Origin: Pseudomonas sp. EpS/L25
GTDB taxonomy: Bacteria; Pseudomonadota; Gammaproteobacteria; Pseudomonadales; Pseudomonadaceae
Length of the DNA stretch: 64,000 nucleotides
Direction of reading: 5' to 3'
Assembly: GCF_001512295.1 (NCBI RefSeq)
Contig: NZ_LNUP01000018.1
Coordinates: 107,968 to 171,967, forward strand
Shown here: positions 1-11,607 of the stretch, one piece after another
Layout: every line of letters starts with the position of its first letter
Position numbering within the stretch: the stretch's first letter is position 1
Position numbers and translations under genes: made by a program
Notes under the pieces: generated by a model
Told to the model about the DNA's origin: nothing
The model's input: only the letters and a program-made list of their open reading frames with translations
Databases searched by the model: none

Positions 1-42
1 TGCGCCGCTTCGGCGGTGTGCCCATCTGATGAGGGGATAACA

Positions 43-135
43 ATGCTCGAAACGTCCGCTTTTTTGCCCGTGGTAGGGCTCCCATCGACGCCGGTCCGAG
101 CCTGGCATCGGTACCTGTCGAGCCAACAGGCCTAA
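43..135 (+). CDS. possible 30-residue upstream ORF before katG
   Basis: A short reading frame begins MLETSAFLPV and ends in TAA at 133-135. It has a plausible ribosome site (GAGGGG at 31-36) six bases before its ATG. It lies 83 bases upstream of katG on the same strand. I recognise no family. It could be a leader peptide, a small protein, or chance; its GC-rich composition gives little discrimination. The rest of 1-218 shows no clear OxyR site. Confidence 0.2.
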   Translation: MLETSAFLPVVGLPSTPVRAWHRYLSSQQA

Positions 136-194
136 GCCGCCGGAACCACGACTTCAGCAGGCCGTGACGCCGTCGCGGCCGACCAACCGGATGA

Positions 195-2480
<2,286 letters not shown>

Positions 2481-2497
2481 TCGTTGCGCGGTAACTG

Positions 2498-2527
2498 AAA
2501 ACGCCTCCTTCGGGAGGCGTTTTTTTT
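2498..2527 (+). terminator. rho-independent terminator of katG
   Basis: An 11-bp stem (AAAACGCCTCC / GGAGGCGTTTT) with a TTCG tetraloop is followed by a run of eight T. It sits 18 bases after the katG stop and separates katG from the next gene. Confidence 0.93.
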
Positions 2528-2630
2528 GGCCTCGCCAGCGAGGTCCCCGTCCGTCGCCGATCAGTGGTTGCGCCGGAAAAACCCGCCTCTCAGAGAGGGC
2601 GCGATCCCCGTGAGGCTTGCGCCATCCCGC

Positions 2631-2681
2631 CTTAAGCAAACCCTAATTCCGCCTTAAGGAGCGCGTAACCGGAGAGATACA
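2631..2681 (+). promoter_or_regulatory. putative PmrA-regulated promoter of the Pls-like gene
   Basis: Three hexamers occur at exact 11-bp spacing: CTTAAG at 2631, CCTAAT at 2642 and CTTAAG at 2653. A weaker CGTAAC follows at 2664. Tandem CTTAAG-like hexamers with 5-bp spacers are the form of the PmrA (BasR) box. The hexamer at 2653-2658 lies 17 bp before a possible -10, GATACA at 2676-2681, so it would replace the -35 element, as at PmrA-activated promoters. The arrangement is directly visible; the regulator is inferred. Confidence 0.5.
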
Positions 2682-2711
2682 AACTGCGCTAAACAACCAG
2701 AGGCTGTCCCC

Positions 2712-5700
2712 ATGGAAGCGCTTGCCGAACTCTCTCTCAGTCTGGTCGAAGGTGCCGTGCGCCCCGACCTGTGTCGCGACGAAGTCCTCGCCGATCTGTT
2801 CGAGGCTACCGCGGCACGGGCGCCCGAACGGCCGGCGCTGCTCGAAGGCGAGCGCAGCCTGAGCTACGGCGAGCTGGACGCCTGGGCCGACCGCGCCGCT
2901 TCGCGGCTGCTGGCCGCGGGTGCCGGACCGGGTCGGGTGGTCGGCCTCTGGCTGCCGCGCGGCATAGAGCTGCTGGTGATGCAATTGGCCATCGCCAAGA
3001 CCGGCGCCGCCTGGCTGCCCTGCGATGCCGAAACGCCGGCCGACCGTGTGGCGCTCTGCCTGGAGGATGCCCAGGCGGTCATCGTGATCACCGGGGCGCC
3101 GTTCGCCGATCTGCTGGCGCGTCCGGGCCTTGCGTGCTGTACGCCGAATCTGCTGAGCGCCCCCTTGGCCACTGGCGAGACCCTGCGTCGCCGCGGCCAG
3201 GTCTCGCCGGACAACCTCGCCTACCTGATCTACACCTCCGGCTCCACCGGCAAGCCCAAGGGTATCGGCATTCGCCAGGACAGCATCTGCCACTTCCTGC
3301 GCAGCGAGAATTCGCTGCTCGGCATCGAGGCCGGCGACCGGGTCTACCAGGGTTTCTCGGTGGCCTTCGACATGTCCTTCGAAGAGATCTGGATCAGCTA
3401 CCTGGTAGGTGCCACCCTCTGGCTGGCGCCGCGAGAGATCACCGCCGATCCCGAAGCCCTGGCCCGCGCCCTGACCGCCAATCGCATCAGCGTGCTACAT
3501 GTGGTGCCGACGCTGCTGGCGTTGCTGCCGGAAGACGTCCCCAGCCTCCGGCTGATCAACCTCGGCGGCGAGATGTGCCCCGAGCCGCTGGTGGCGCGCT
3601 GGAGCCGGCCGCAGCGGCGCCTGTTCAACACCTATGGCCCGAGCGAGGCCACCGTCTCGGCGAGTCTGGCGCAGCTGCAACCGGGCGAGCCGGTGACCAT
3701 CGGCCGGCCGCTGCCCAACTACAGCCTGCTGGTGGTGCACGCCGATGCCAGCCACCCCCTGGCGCTGTTGCCGCGCGACCAGGTGGGCGAACTCTGCATC
3801 AGCGGTCCGGGCGTGGCCGATGGCTACCTGGGCCGTCCGGAGCTGACCGCCGAGAAATTCCTGGCCAACCCCTGGAGCACCGGCAGTCACGACCTCAAGC
3901 TCTATCGCACCGGGGACCTGGCGCGGGTCGACGAACACGGCCAGGTGCACTGCCTGGGCCGCGTCGACGACCAGGTGAAGATCCGTGGCTATCGCGTGGA
4001 ACTGGGGGAGATCGAAGCCACCCTGGCCCGGCAACCCGGCGTGGGCACCGTGGCCGTGGTGCTGCGCGAAGAGGGCGGCGTGGAGCAACTGGTGGCCTTC
4101 ATGGTCGGCGACGGCGGCCCGCTGCCGCGCAGCGACCTGTTGCGGACCGAGCTGGCCGGCTGCCTGCCGCTGTACATGGTGCCGAGCCGCTTCGAATGGC
4201 TCGGCGAGATGCCGCGGCTGAATTCCGGCAAGATCGATCGCAAGCAACTGCGCGCCCGCCCGCTGGCCATCGCTGCCGTGGCGCCGGTGGTCGCGGCCAG
4301 CGGCGCCCTCGGCGCGGTCCTGGCGGCCACCGCCGAGCTGTTCCCCGGCCAAGCCCTGCTGGCCGAGATGGATTTCTTCGATGACCTCGGTGGTCATTCG
4401 CTGTTCGCCGCGCGGCTGGTCTCGCGGCTGCGCCAGGACCCGCGCTATGCCAGCGCCACGGTCAAGGCGGTCTATGCCGGTCGCACCCTGGGTGCCATCG
4501 CCGAAACCCTCGAAGCCGATGCCGAACAGGCCGGCGAGGCCACGGCCACCGAGGCCTGGGCCCCGCCCAGTCGCTGGCGGCGCTGGCGCTGTGGTCTGGC
4601 CCAGGCGGTGGCCCTGCCGCCGCTGGTGACCCTGCGCCTGGGGCGCTGGCTGGCGCCGTTCCTGGCCTTCCCCCTGCTGATCCATTCCGGTACGGCGCTG
4701 CCACTGGCCATGCTGACCGCCCTGGGGCTGTTCGTCCTGGCCATCGGCCTGGAATTCGCCGTGGCCCTGGTCGGCAAGCGTCTCACCGGACGCCTGGAAG
4801 CCGGTCGCTATCCGCTGTGGGGCCTGACCTACTACCGCTGGTGGCTCGGTGAGCGCTTCCTGGCCCTGGCCCCGGCCTACCTGCTCTGCGGCTCGCCGCT
4901 GGCGCGGGGTTGGCTACGGGCGCTGGGTGCCCAGGTCGGCACCGAGGCGTTCATCGGTACCTTCACCCTGCGCGTCCCCGAACTGCTCTCCCTGGAGCGG
5001 GGTGCGAGCCTGGGCAATGGCGTCAACTTCGAGAACGCCCGGGTGCTGCGTGGCGAGTTGCTGCTGGGCGCCGTCAGCGTCGGTGCGGAAGCCCAGGTGG
5101 GGTCCTATGCCATCCTCGAGGGTGACACCCGCCTCGGTGCTGGCGCCCGCCTGCAAGCCCAGTCCGCGCTGCGCAGTGGCCAGCAGGTCCCGGACGGTCG
5201 CGTCTGGGGCGGTGCCCCGGCCCATGACCAGGGCGCCGTGGGTGCCCGCGTCGCGCCGCCAGCCCCGGTCTCCCGCGCTCGCCGTGCGCTGCTGAACGGA
5301 CTCTACGCCCTCAGCGGCCTGGCGGTATCGGTGCTGTTCTTCATGCCGCTGTTCCCCCTGGCGCTGCTGATCGACGAGCTGGAAAGCTTCGGTGGCCTGC
5401 CCTGGTGGCACACCTCTTCGCTGCTGCTCGATGCCCTGCAATACGGCGTGCTGGCCCTGCCACTGGGCGTGGTCAGCGTGGCCCTGACCCTGCTCGGCTG
5501 CGCCCTGGCCCGCCGGCTGATCCTGCCGCGCCTGGAAGAGGGCCAGTGGTCGGTCGACAGCTTCTTCTACTGGCGCAAATGGCTGGCCAACCTGATCCAG
5601 GAGTCGGCGCTGCAGAGTCTGCAGGGACTCTATGCCACGGTCTATTCGGCGCTCTGGTACCGCCTGCTGGGCGCGCGCGTCGGCCGTGACGCCGAGATTT

Positions 5701-6707
5701 CCACCGCCCAGGGCCCGGTGTCCTCGCTGCTGGAGCTGGGCGCCGAGACCTTCATCGCCGACGCCGTGATGCTCGGCGACGAGCAGGTCGCCCAGGGCTG
5801 GATGACCCTCAAACGCACCTCCATCGCCCGCCGCAGCTTCGTCGGCAACGGTGCCTACGTCGCCGATGGTTGCCATGTCCCCGAGGATGCCCTGATCGGC
5901 GTGCTGGGCCGGCTCGATGAAGGCGTACCGCTGCGCCAGGGCGAAACCTGGCTCGGCTCGCCCGCAGTACGGTTGCCGGCGCGGGAAACCCTCACCGGCT
6001 ACCCGGAAAGCCTGACCTTCCGCCCGGCGCCCTGGCGTCGGGTGGCCCGCGGCCTGATCGAGGCCCTGCGCATCGTGCTGCCCACCGGCTTCACCGTGGC
6101 TGCCGGCTGCGCCATCGCCGAAGCCCTGGTACCGCTGTGGCAGCAGGGTGCCTGGCTGCCACTGCTCGGCGAGACCCTGCTGGCCGGCAGCGCCTTCGCC
6201 CTGGCCAGCTTCGGGGTGGTGCTGGCGCTCAAGTGGCTGGTGGTAGGGCGCTATCGTCCGCGCTCGGCGCCCATGTGGACCTTCTTCGTCTGGCGTAGCG
6301 AGGCCATCACCAGCCTCTACGAGACCCTGGCGGTGCCCAACCTGCTCGGCACCCTGCGCGGCACGCCCTGGCTGCCGCTGGCCCTGCGCCTGCTCGGCGC
6401 CCGGCTGGGTCGCGGTACCTACCTGGATAGCACCGACCTCACCGAATTCGACTGCGTGCGCCTCGGTGACCATGGCGAACTCAACGCCCTGGCCGGTCCC
6501 CAGACCCACCTGTTCGAAGACCGGGTGATGAAGGTCGGCGAGGTCGAGCTGGGCAAGGGCGTCAACCTGGGCCCGCGCAGCGTGGTGCTCTACGGCGCCC
6601 GCGTCGGCGACGACGTGGAGCTGGGCCCGCTGTCGCTGGTGATGAAGGGCGAGACCCTGCCGGCACGCTCGCGCTGGGAAGGTAACCCGGTCCAGCCACG
6701 CCGCTGA
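2712..6707 (+). CDS. Pls/PosA-family membrane-bound non-ribosomal peptide synthetase
   Basis: Single-module synthetase predicted to activate one amino acid and polymerise or transfer it at the inner membrane. An adenylation domain covers about residues 30-520 (YTSGSTGKPKG near 174, GELCISGPG, YRTGDLA, GKIDRKQL). A carrier domain follows, with Ser563 in GGHSL. The C-terminal half has three pairs of membrane segments (about 625-690, 860-935, 1115-1180), each followed by a left-handed beta-helix-like soluble domain. This order and the 1331-residue length match epsilon-poly-L-lysine synthetase (Pls, about 1320 residues); there is no classical condensation or thioesterase domain. By eye the specificity residues read roughly DMEHILTVSK, which I cannot assign. 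The start follows AGAGGC. It stands alone behind a PmrA-like promoter. The substrate is unknown. Confidence 0.88.
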   Translation: MEALAELSLSLVEGAVRPDLCRDEVLADLFEATAARAPERPALLEGERSLSYGELDAWADRAASRLLAAGAGPGRVVGLWLPRGIELLVMQLAIAKTGAAWLPCDAETPADRVALCLEDAQAVIVITGAPFADLLARPGLACCTPNLLSAPLATGETLRRRGQVSPDNLAYLIYTSGSTGKPKGIGIRQDSICHFLRSENSLLGIEAGDRVYQGFSVAFDMSFEEIWISYLVGATLWLAPREITADPEALARALTANRISVLHVVPTLLALLPEDVPSLRLINLGGEMCPEPLVARWSRPQRRLFNTYGPSEATVSASLAQLQPGEPVTIGRPLPNYSLLVVHADASHPLALLPRDQVGELCISGPGVADGYLGRPELTAEKFLANPWSTGSHDLKLYRTGDLARVDEHGQVHCLGRVDDQVKIRGYRVELGEIEATLARQPGVGTVAVVLREEGGVEQLVAFMVGDGGPLPRSDLLRTELAGCLPLYMVPSRFEWLGEMPRLNSGKIDRKQLRARPLAIAAVAPVVAASGALGAVLAATAELFPGQALLAEMDFFDDLGGHSLFAARLVSRLRQDPRYASATVKAVYAGRTLGAIAETLEADAEQAGEATATEAWAPPSRWRRWRCGLAQAVALPPLVTLRLGRWLAPFLAFPLLIHSGTALPLAMLTALGLFVLAIGLEFAVALVGKRLTGRLEAGRYPLWGLTYYRWWLGERFLALAPAYLLCGSPLARGWLRALGAQVGTEAFIGTFTLRVPELLSLERGASLGNGVNFENARVLRGELLLGAVSVGAEAQVGSYAILEGDTRLGAGARLQAQSALRSGQQVPDGRVWGGAPAHDQGAVGARVAPPAPVSRARRALLNGLYALSGLAVSVLFFMPLFPLALLIDELESFGGLPWWHTSSLLLDALQYGVLALPLGVVSVALTLLGCALARRLILPRLEEGQWSVDSFFYWRKWLANLIQESALQSLQGLYATVYSALWYRLLGARVGRDAEISTAQGPVSSLLELGAETFIADAVMLGDEQVAQGWMTLKRTSIARRSFVGNGAYVADGCHVPEDALIGVLGRLDEGVPLRQGETWLGSPAVRLPARETLTGYPESLTFRPAPWRRVARGLIEALRIVLPTGFTVAAGCAIAEALVPLWQQGAWLPLLGETLLAGSAFALASFGVVLALKWLVVGRYRPRSAPMWTFFVWRSEAITSLYETLAVPNLLGTLRGTPWLPLALRLLGARLGRGTYLDSTDLTEFDCVRLGDHGELNALAGPQTHLFEDRVMKVGEVELGKGVNLGPRSVVLYGARVGDDVELGPLSLVMKGETLPARSRWEGNPVQPRR

Positions 6708-6848
6708 GAGCCAGCTCAAAGTCTGCTGCGCGTCGGCCATACTTCGTTGAAAACGGCTTCGGAATGCTCATTTACCACTCGTAAATTCCGCTTCCTCAGC
6801 CGTTTTCGCCTTGTCTGGCTCTAGCTCGCGAGACTTTGAACAGGCTCT
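6707..6848 (+). repeat. dispersed stop-adjacent repeat, copy 1 (short form)
   Basis: The left arm (AGAGCCAGCTCAAAGTCTGC) starts inside the TGA of the Pls-like gene; the right arm ends TTTGAACAGGCTCT. The two arms are inverted copies. The core holds GCTCATTTACCACTCGTAAA with a TTTAC/GTAAA hairpin. Same family as 7845, 8653, 19116, 28416, 31167 and 53257. Confidence 0.9.
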
Positions 6849-6920
6849 GGACTCTCTGTCATACAACCATAAAGACAGCCCTGGATACTCCGCCCCGTAC
6901 AACGATGACGGGGCAAGGCG

Positions 6921-7844
6921 ATGACGGCGTGGGTACGACGGATCAGGATCGGACGGACCGGCTGGCTGCTTGCCCTGGCGCTGCTGCTGGCACTGGGAGT
7001 GACCCAGGGCCTGCGTAGCAGCCATCTGGATAGTCAATTGTTGTTCTGGCTCGGCCAGCAATGGCAGAGCGAGCCCCGTACCTCGCTGGAGCTGGGTCGC
7101 TACCGGGTGGTGGTGGAAGCCAAGCCGGTGGCCGGCATCAGCGAGAATCTCTCGGATCTCAGCTACGACCCGGTGCGGGACCGGCTCTGGGCGGTGGTCA
7201 ACAATCCGCCGGAGCTGCTGGCCCTGAGTCGCGACGGTGACCTGCTGGAACGGCATCGCCTGGAAGGCTTCGACGACGTCGAGGGCGTGACCTACCTGGG
7301 CAACGACCGCCTGCTACTGGCGGAAGAGGGCGCCAATGCCCTGACCCTGGTGAACCTTCCCGAGGGTGACGACGTGCTCAGGCGCAGCGACTACCGCAGC
7401 CTGACCCTGGACCTCTTCCCCCGCGCCAACCAGGGCTTCGAGGGGCTGGACTACGACGCGGCCCATGATCGCCTGTTCGTGGTCAAGGAGCACTCACCGC
7501 GCAAGCTCTATGAAATCCGCGGCCTGCTGAAAAGCTTCGACGGCGACTTCGCCCTGCGCATCATCGACCGCCAGGCCTGGCTGGATCAGGCGCCCAGCAC
7601 CGGTGACCTGTCCGCCATCCACGTCGATCGCCGCAGCGGCCACCTGCTGCTGCTCAGCGACGAATCGCGGGTGCTGATCGAACTCGACGACCAGGGCCGG
7701 ACCCTGGATACCCGCTCCCTGGCGGCGCCCTTCGGCGGCCTGTCACGGCGTATCCGCCAGCCCGAGGGCGTCACCCTGGATACGGCCGGGAATCTCTATG
7801 TGGTCAGCGAACCCAACCTGTTCTATCGCTACCAGAAGCGCTAA
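6921..7844 (+). CDS. SdiA-regulated domain (YjiK-like) protein
   Basis: A 307-residue protein with an N-terminal hydrophobic segment (about residues 14-30), so probably a membrane anchor or uncleaved signal, then a periplasmic domain of the SdiA-regulated family. Members form a beta-propeller-like fold of repeated strands. Recurrent motifs include LSDLSYDPVRDRLWAV, FEGLDYDAAHDRLFVV and PEGVTLDTAGNLYVV, each looking like one propeller blade. Biochemical function of the family is not established. It is flanked on both sides by copies of the dispersed repeat, so it is probably its own transcription unit. The ATG at 6921 has GGCAAGGC upstream. Confidence 0.8.
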   Translation: MTAWVRRIRIGRTGWLLALALLLALGVTQGLRSSHLDSQLLFWLGQQWQSEPRTSLELGRYRVVVEAKPVAGISENLSDLSYDPVRDRLWAVVNNPPELLALSRDGDLLERHRLEGFDDVEGVTYLGNDRLLLAEEGANALTLVNLPEGDDVLRRSDYRSLTLDLFPRANQGFEGLDYDAAHDRLFVVKEHSPRKLYEIRGLLKSFDGDFALRIIDRQAWLDQAPSTGDLSAIHVDRRSGHLLLLSDESRVLIELDDQGRTLDTRSLAAPFGGLSRRIRQPEGVTLDTAGNLYVVSEPNLFYRYQKR

Positions 7845-8031
7845 AAACCTGTTCAAAGCCTGCTGCGCGTCGGCCAAACGGCGTTGAAAATGCCCTGGAA
7901 GGCCAGCCCCACCTAGGCGGCCCCGTCGCAATGCTCATTTACCCTTTGTAAACTCGAGCGCGGGTCCGATCCGCTTCCTCAGGCATTTTCGCTTTGTTTG
8001 TCTCTAGCTCGCGAGCCTTTGAATAGGCTCT
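7845..8031 (+). repeat. dispersed stop-adjacent repeat, copy 2 (medium form)
   Basis: Begins directly after the TAA of the YjiK-like gene (AACCTGTTCAAAGCCTGCTG) and ends GCCTTTGAATAGGCTCTGA. It carries an extra middle module (GGCCAGCCCC...GGCGGCCCCGTCGCAATG) absent from copies 1 and 5. The core hairpin is TTTAC CCTTT GTAAA. Confidence 0.9.
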
Positions 8032-8033
8032 GA

Positions 8034-8558
8034 TCAAACGCCCCCCAGCCGCTCCAGCACGGCGGGCGTATCCTGGGCGCCCATGGCGCGGGCCACGCTC
8101 AGCGCCGTATTGCCGGCGGCGTCGCGTGCCCGGGGATCGGCGCCCCGCGCGACCAGCAATTCCACCATCCGCACGTGATTGAACATGGCCGCCATCATCA
8201 GCGCGGTCTTGCCGTCGGGCATGGCGCCCTCCACGGCGGCGCCGTGTTCCAGCAGCAATTCGGCCATGGGCAGGTTGTTCTTGAAGGCCGCGCCGGCCAG
8301 CGGTGACTGGCCCATGTCGTTGGCCAGGTTCGGATCGGCCTTATGCTCCAACAGCACGCGGCTGGCCTCCAGGTGGCCGTGGTAGCTGGCCAGCATCAGC
8401 AGGCTATCGCCCTTGTGGTTGCGCAGGTTGGGCGTCAGGCCCTTGTCCAGCACCTTGTCCAGCACCTCGGCATTGCCGGTGCGGGCGAGGTTGAACACCT
8501 CGGTGGCGAATTCCTGGGCTTCTTCGTCGGTCATGCGCTGGGGACCGTCTGCGGTCAT
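8034..8558 (-). CDS. ankyrin-repeat protein
   Basis: A 174-residue protein made mostly of four ankyrin repeats. Recognisable units are LRNHKGDSLLMLASYHGH (about 48-65), DMGQSPLAGAAFKNN, PDGKTALMMAAMFNHV and AAGNTALSVARAMG, each followed by a helix ending in a G-A-D/A turn. No signal peptide, so probably cytosolic; the partner is unknown. Pseudomonas ankyrin proteins such as AnkB accompany catalase genes, and katG lies 6 kb away, but there is no direct linkage here. The ATG at 8558 is preceded by AGGAGAAC. Downstream lies repeat copy 2. Confidence 0.85.
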   Translation of the reverse strand: MTADGPQRMTDEEAQEFATEVFNLARTGNAEVLDKVLDKGLTPNLRNHKGDSLLMLASYHGHLEASRVLLEHKADPNLANDMGQSPLAGAAFKNNLPMAELLLEHGAAVEGAMPDGKTALMMAAMFNHVRMVELLVARGADPRARDAAGNTALSVARAMGAQDTPAVLERLGGV

Positions 8559-8652
8559 GGGGTTCTCCTGGTCGATGCGGGCAGCGGGGCCCTGAAGGCC
8601 TCGAGCGATAGGGAGGCAGACCCGGGCGATACGCCGGAAGTTTCCTTCCGTC

Positions 8653-8819
8653 AGAGCCTGAAGCGGCTAATAAAACGTCGCGAGCGGCTGTCAGGCGGGT
8701 ACGCGCGGCGCGCAGGAACCGCACCGGGCTCGCGCGCGAGCGTACGAGCGGTACATGAGGATTTCGAGCACTGCACGCGCCCGCCTGGCGGACGCGCAGT
8801 AGTTTTATGAGCGGCTCTC
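8653..8819 (-). repeat. dispersed stop-adjacent repeat, copy 3 (divergent, reversed)
   Basis: Read on the minus strand it starts in the TGA of the lipase-like gene (AGAGCCGCTCATAAAAC) and runs to AGGCTCTGA near 8653. Overall similarity to the other copies is lower, but CTGCGCGTC, the GAGGAAGC-like block and the internal hairpin remain. The hairpin stem here is GTAC/GTAC instead of TTAC/GTAA, a paired change. Confidence 0.7.
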
Positions 8820-9909
8820 AGCCGAAGGTCGCGTGGGTCTCGGCAAAGGCCTGCAATTCCGCCACGCTGTAGTTGCCGACCATCAGCACCGGGCCATGGG
8901 CCGTGCCGATATGGGCCGGCAGGGTATCGAGAAAGCCCCCGGTAGGTGTCACGCCCAGGTTGGTGTACTCGGCCGCTGGCAGATGGAATTCGGCGATCAG
9001 CCGCGCCGCCTCGGCCAGGCCCGCGGTGACGCTGACCGGGTGCAGGGCGGCATCCAGGGGATTGACCTGGCCACCGTTATCGCCGGTGAACAGATGGCCT
9101 ACCTTGGCCGCCGCCTGGGCCAGGTCGTGCTGGTCCGCCTGGGCGCCGATCAGGAACAGCGAGCCATAGTGCGGCAGGCTGCCGCCGCCCTCGGCCTGGC
9201 TGACGAAGGTGGGGGCGAAGGGTTGCTCACCGTGGATGTCGGAACTGTAGTTGGCCACCGGATCGCCAAGGGTGACCACGTTGACGAAGTTGCTGCCGTG
9301 GCCTGCCGCCTGGGCATCGCGTGGGATGCCCGAGGCCTCGAAGCTGATACCACCGAGGCCGGTCTGCTGGGCGACGTATTCCGCCGAGATGCCCCCCAGG
9401 GAATGACCGGTGACGAAGATGTCCTGGGTGCCATAGCCCTGCTTGGCCGCTGCCTCGATCACTTGATGGGCGAAGTCCAGCGACTGCCGCTGCGCGCTGG
9501 AGACCTGCTGGCTGAGGATCTGCAGGTCGCTCAGCAAACCTCCTGCGGTGGACAGGGGATCGATCAGCAGGTTCTCGCCGCGGGTGGTGCCGGCGTAGCT
9601 GATGAGCAACTGGTTCTCGGCGGTGATCCAGGTATGGGCGGTCGCGCCGTTGAGCGAGTTGTGCAGCGTCATCTGATGACCATCGACCAGGAAAGGGCGC
9701 ATGCCGTCGGGGGTGCCGCCCAGCACGTACTCGCTGATGGCGCCATTGAGGAATTCGCTGACGGTAGGCGTCGTGGCCGAAGCGGTCTGGTGCGGCAGCG
9801 CCGGGGCGGCGGTCTTCAGCGCCTGTAGATAGGTGAAGTTGCCGAGGCTGATGAGGTCACTGGTGTCGAGGAGGGCATCGCTCGCCCAGGGGGAGGCTTT
9901 CTTGGACAT
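8818..9909 (-). CDS. lipase-like alpha/beta hydrolase
   Basis: A 363-residue protein with the lipase nucleophile elbow GHSLGG (about residue 170), as in class 3 or Pla-type lipases. Asp and His candidates lie in [11 protein letters not shown] and further C-terminal. Residues 75-100 hold strands ([16 protein letters not shown]) typical of the start of a lipase core. No classical signal peptide is seen ([15 protein letters not shown]), and I cannot place the exact family or substrate. The ATG at 9909 is preferred over an upstream one at 9996 because the longer N-terminus is low-complexity and AAGGTG precedes 9909. It is divergent from selA. Confidence 0.65.
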   Translation of the reverse strand: MSKKASPWASDALLDTSDLISLGNFTYLQALKTAAPALPHQTASATTPTVSEFLNGAISEYVLGGTPDGMRPFLVDGHQMTLHNSLNGATAHTWITAENQLLISYAGTTRGENLLIDPLSTAGGLLSDLQILSQQVSSAQRQSLDFAHQVIEAAAKQGYGTQDIFVTGHSLGGISAEYVAQQTGLGGISFEASGIPRDAQAAGHGSNFVNVVTLGDPVANYSSDIHGEQPFAPTFVSQAEGGGSLPHYGSLFLIGAQADQHDLAQAAAKVGHLFTGDNGGQVNPLDAALHPVSVTAGLAEAARLIAEFHLPAAEYTNLGVTPTGGFLDTLPAHIGTAHGPVLMVGNYSVAELQAFAETHATFG

Positions 9910-10197
9910 GACGGCACCTTTGTTGTTGTCGTGGGCGGTGGACGTGGTGGCCAGGGCTTTCCTCGCGGCGCCTCGCTCAGGCGGTCGGGAAGGCACTTGA
10001 CTCCCATCCTAGGACGGGCTCTGGCACGCGGCAAACCGGGAACTTGGAGGTCATTTCCAGACGACCCAGGTCTGCCTTCCCGGCTCGCCACGCGGGAGCG
10101 CACCAGCGTTCGGCGGTCGTCGGCGTCCTTCGCCACCCGGGACGACCCGCCGCGGGTTCGGGCTACACTGGGGGGCGACTCGACCCGAGAGGCTTTC

Positions 10198-11607
10198 ATG
10201 ACCGCCATTCGCCTGCCGTCCATCGACCGCCTGCTGCGGCATCCCGCTTCGCGTCCGCTGGAGGAACGCCATGGTCGCGAGCAGGTCCTTGGCGGCTATC
10301 GTTCCTTGCTGGACGATCTGCGCGAGGCCCTGCGGGCCGGCACCCTGACCGCCGTGGAGGTGGAAGAGGGCGTGTTGGCCGGCCGCCTCGGCGAGCGCCT
10401 GGCCCTGAGCAGCCGGCCGCGGGTGCGGCGGGTGTTCAACCTCACCGGCACGGTGTTGCACACCAACCTGGGGCGGGCGCTGCTGGCGGAAGAGGCCGTC
10501 GCCGCGGTGACCCAGGCCGCGCGCCAGCCGATGAATCTGGAATTCGACCTGGCCACCGGCAAGCGTGGCGATCGCGACGACCTGGTCGCCGACCTGGTGC
10601 GCGAACTCACCGGTGCCGAGGCGGTGACCGTGGTCAACAACAACGCCGCGGCGGTATTGCTGGCCCTGCACGCCATCGGCGCGCGCAAGGAAGGGGTGCT
10701 GTCCCGCGGCGAGCTGATCGAGATCGGTGGTGCCTTCCGCATCCCCGACATCATGGCCCGCGCCGGGGTCAAGCTGGTGGAGGTGGGTACCACCAATCGC
10801 ACCCATGCCCGTGACTACGAAGCCGCCATCGGCCCGCGCACCGCGCTGCTGATGCGGGTGCACACCAGCAACTACAGCGTCCAGGGCTTCACCGCCAGCG
10901 TGGCCACGGCGGAGCTGGCCGCCATCGCTCGCGCCCACGACGTTCCGTTGCTGGAGGACCTGGGCAGCGGCACCCTGGTGGACCTCACCCGCTGGGGCCT
11001 GCCCGCCGAGCCCACGGTGCAGCAGACCCTGCGCGACGGGGCGGACCTGGTGACCTTCAGTGGCGACAAGCTGCTCGGCGGCCCTCAGTGCGGCCTGATC
11101 GTCGGTCGTCGGGACCTCGTCGAACGCATCAAGAAGAATCCGCTCAAGCGCGCCCTGCGGGTGGACAAGCTGACCCTGGCCGCCCTGGAGGCGACCCTGG
11201 CGCTCTACCGCGATCCGGATCGGCTGGCCGAGCGGCTGCCCAGCCTGCGCCTGCTGTCGCGCCCGGCCGAGGACATCACCGCCCAGGCCGAGCGCCTGCT
11301 GCCCACCTTCGCTGCCGTCCTGGGCGATACCTATGCGGTCAGCGTCGAGCCGGCGCTGGGCATGATCGGCAGCGGTGCCCAGCCCATAGCCCGCCTGCCT
11401 GGCGCTGCCCTGTGCTGCCGTCCCCAGGTCAGCAAGCGCCTGCGTGGGCGTGCCCTGCGGCAGTTGGAAGAAGGTCTGCGCCAGCTGCCTATCCCGGTAG
11501 TGGGGCGCATCGACGCCGATGCCCTCTGGCTGGATATGCGCCAGCTCGACGATGAAGCCGCCTTCCTGGCGCAGTTGCCGGAGTTGCTGCTGCCGGAAAT
11601 TCGTTAA
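10198..11607 (+). CDS. selA: L-seryl-tRNA(Sec) selenium transferase SelA
   Basis: PLP enzyme that converts seryl-tRNA(Sec) to selenocysteinyl-tRNA(Sec) using selenophosphate. 469 residues, close to the E. coli length (463). The PLP lysine lies in [26 protein letters not shown] and [11 protein letters not shown] are conserved family segments. The start at 10198 follows GAGAGGC; upstream extensions are non-conserved. Usually selB follows selA, but here the next gene is convergent and the stop codons overlap (shared TTAA at 11604-11607). The neighbouring importer is of the putative selenate type, which fits a selenium locus. Confidence 0.95.
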   Translation: MTAIRLPSIDRLLRHPASRPLEERHGREQVLGGYRSLLDDLREALRAGTLTAVEVEEGVLAGRLGERLALSSRPRVRRVFNLTGTVLHTNLGRALLAEEAVAAVTQAARQPMNLEFDLATGKRGDRDDLVADLVRELTGAEAVTVVNNNAAAVLLALHAIGARKEGVLSRGELIEIGGAFRIPDIMARAGVKLVEVGTTNRTHARDYEAAIGPRTALLMRVHTSNYSVQGFTASVATAELAAIARAHDVPLLEDLGSGTLVDLTRWGLPAEPTVQQTLRDGADLVTFSGDKLLGGPQCGLIVGRRDLVERIKKNPLKRALRVDKLTLAALEATLALYRDPDRLAERLPSLRLLSRPAEDITAQAERLLPTFAAVLGDTYAVSVEPALGMIGSGAQPIARLPGAALCCRPQVSKRLRGRALRQLEEGLRQLPIPVVGRIDADALWLDMRQLDDEAAFLAQLPELLLPEIR

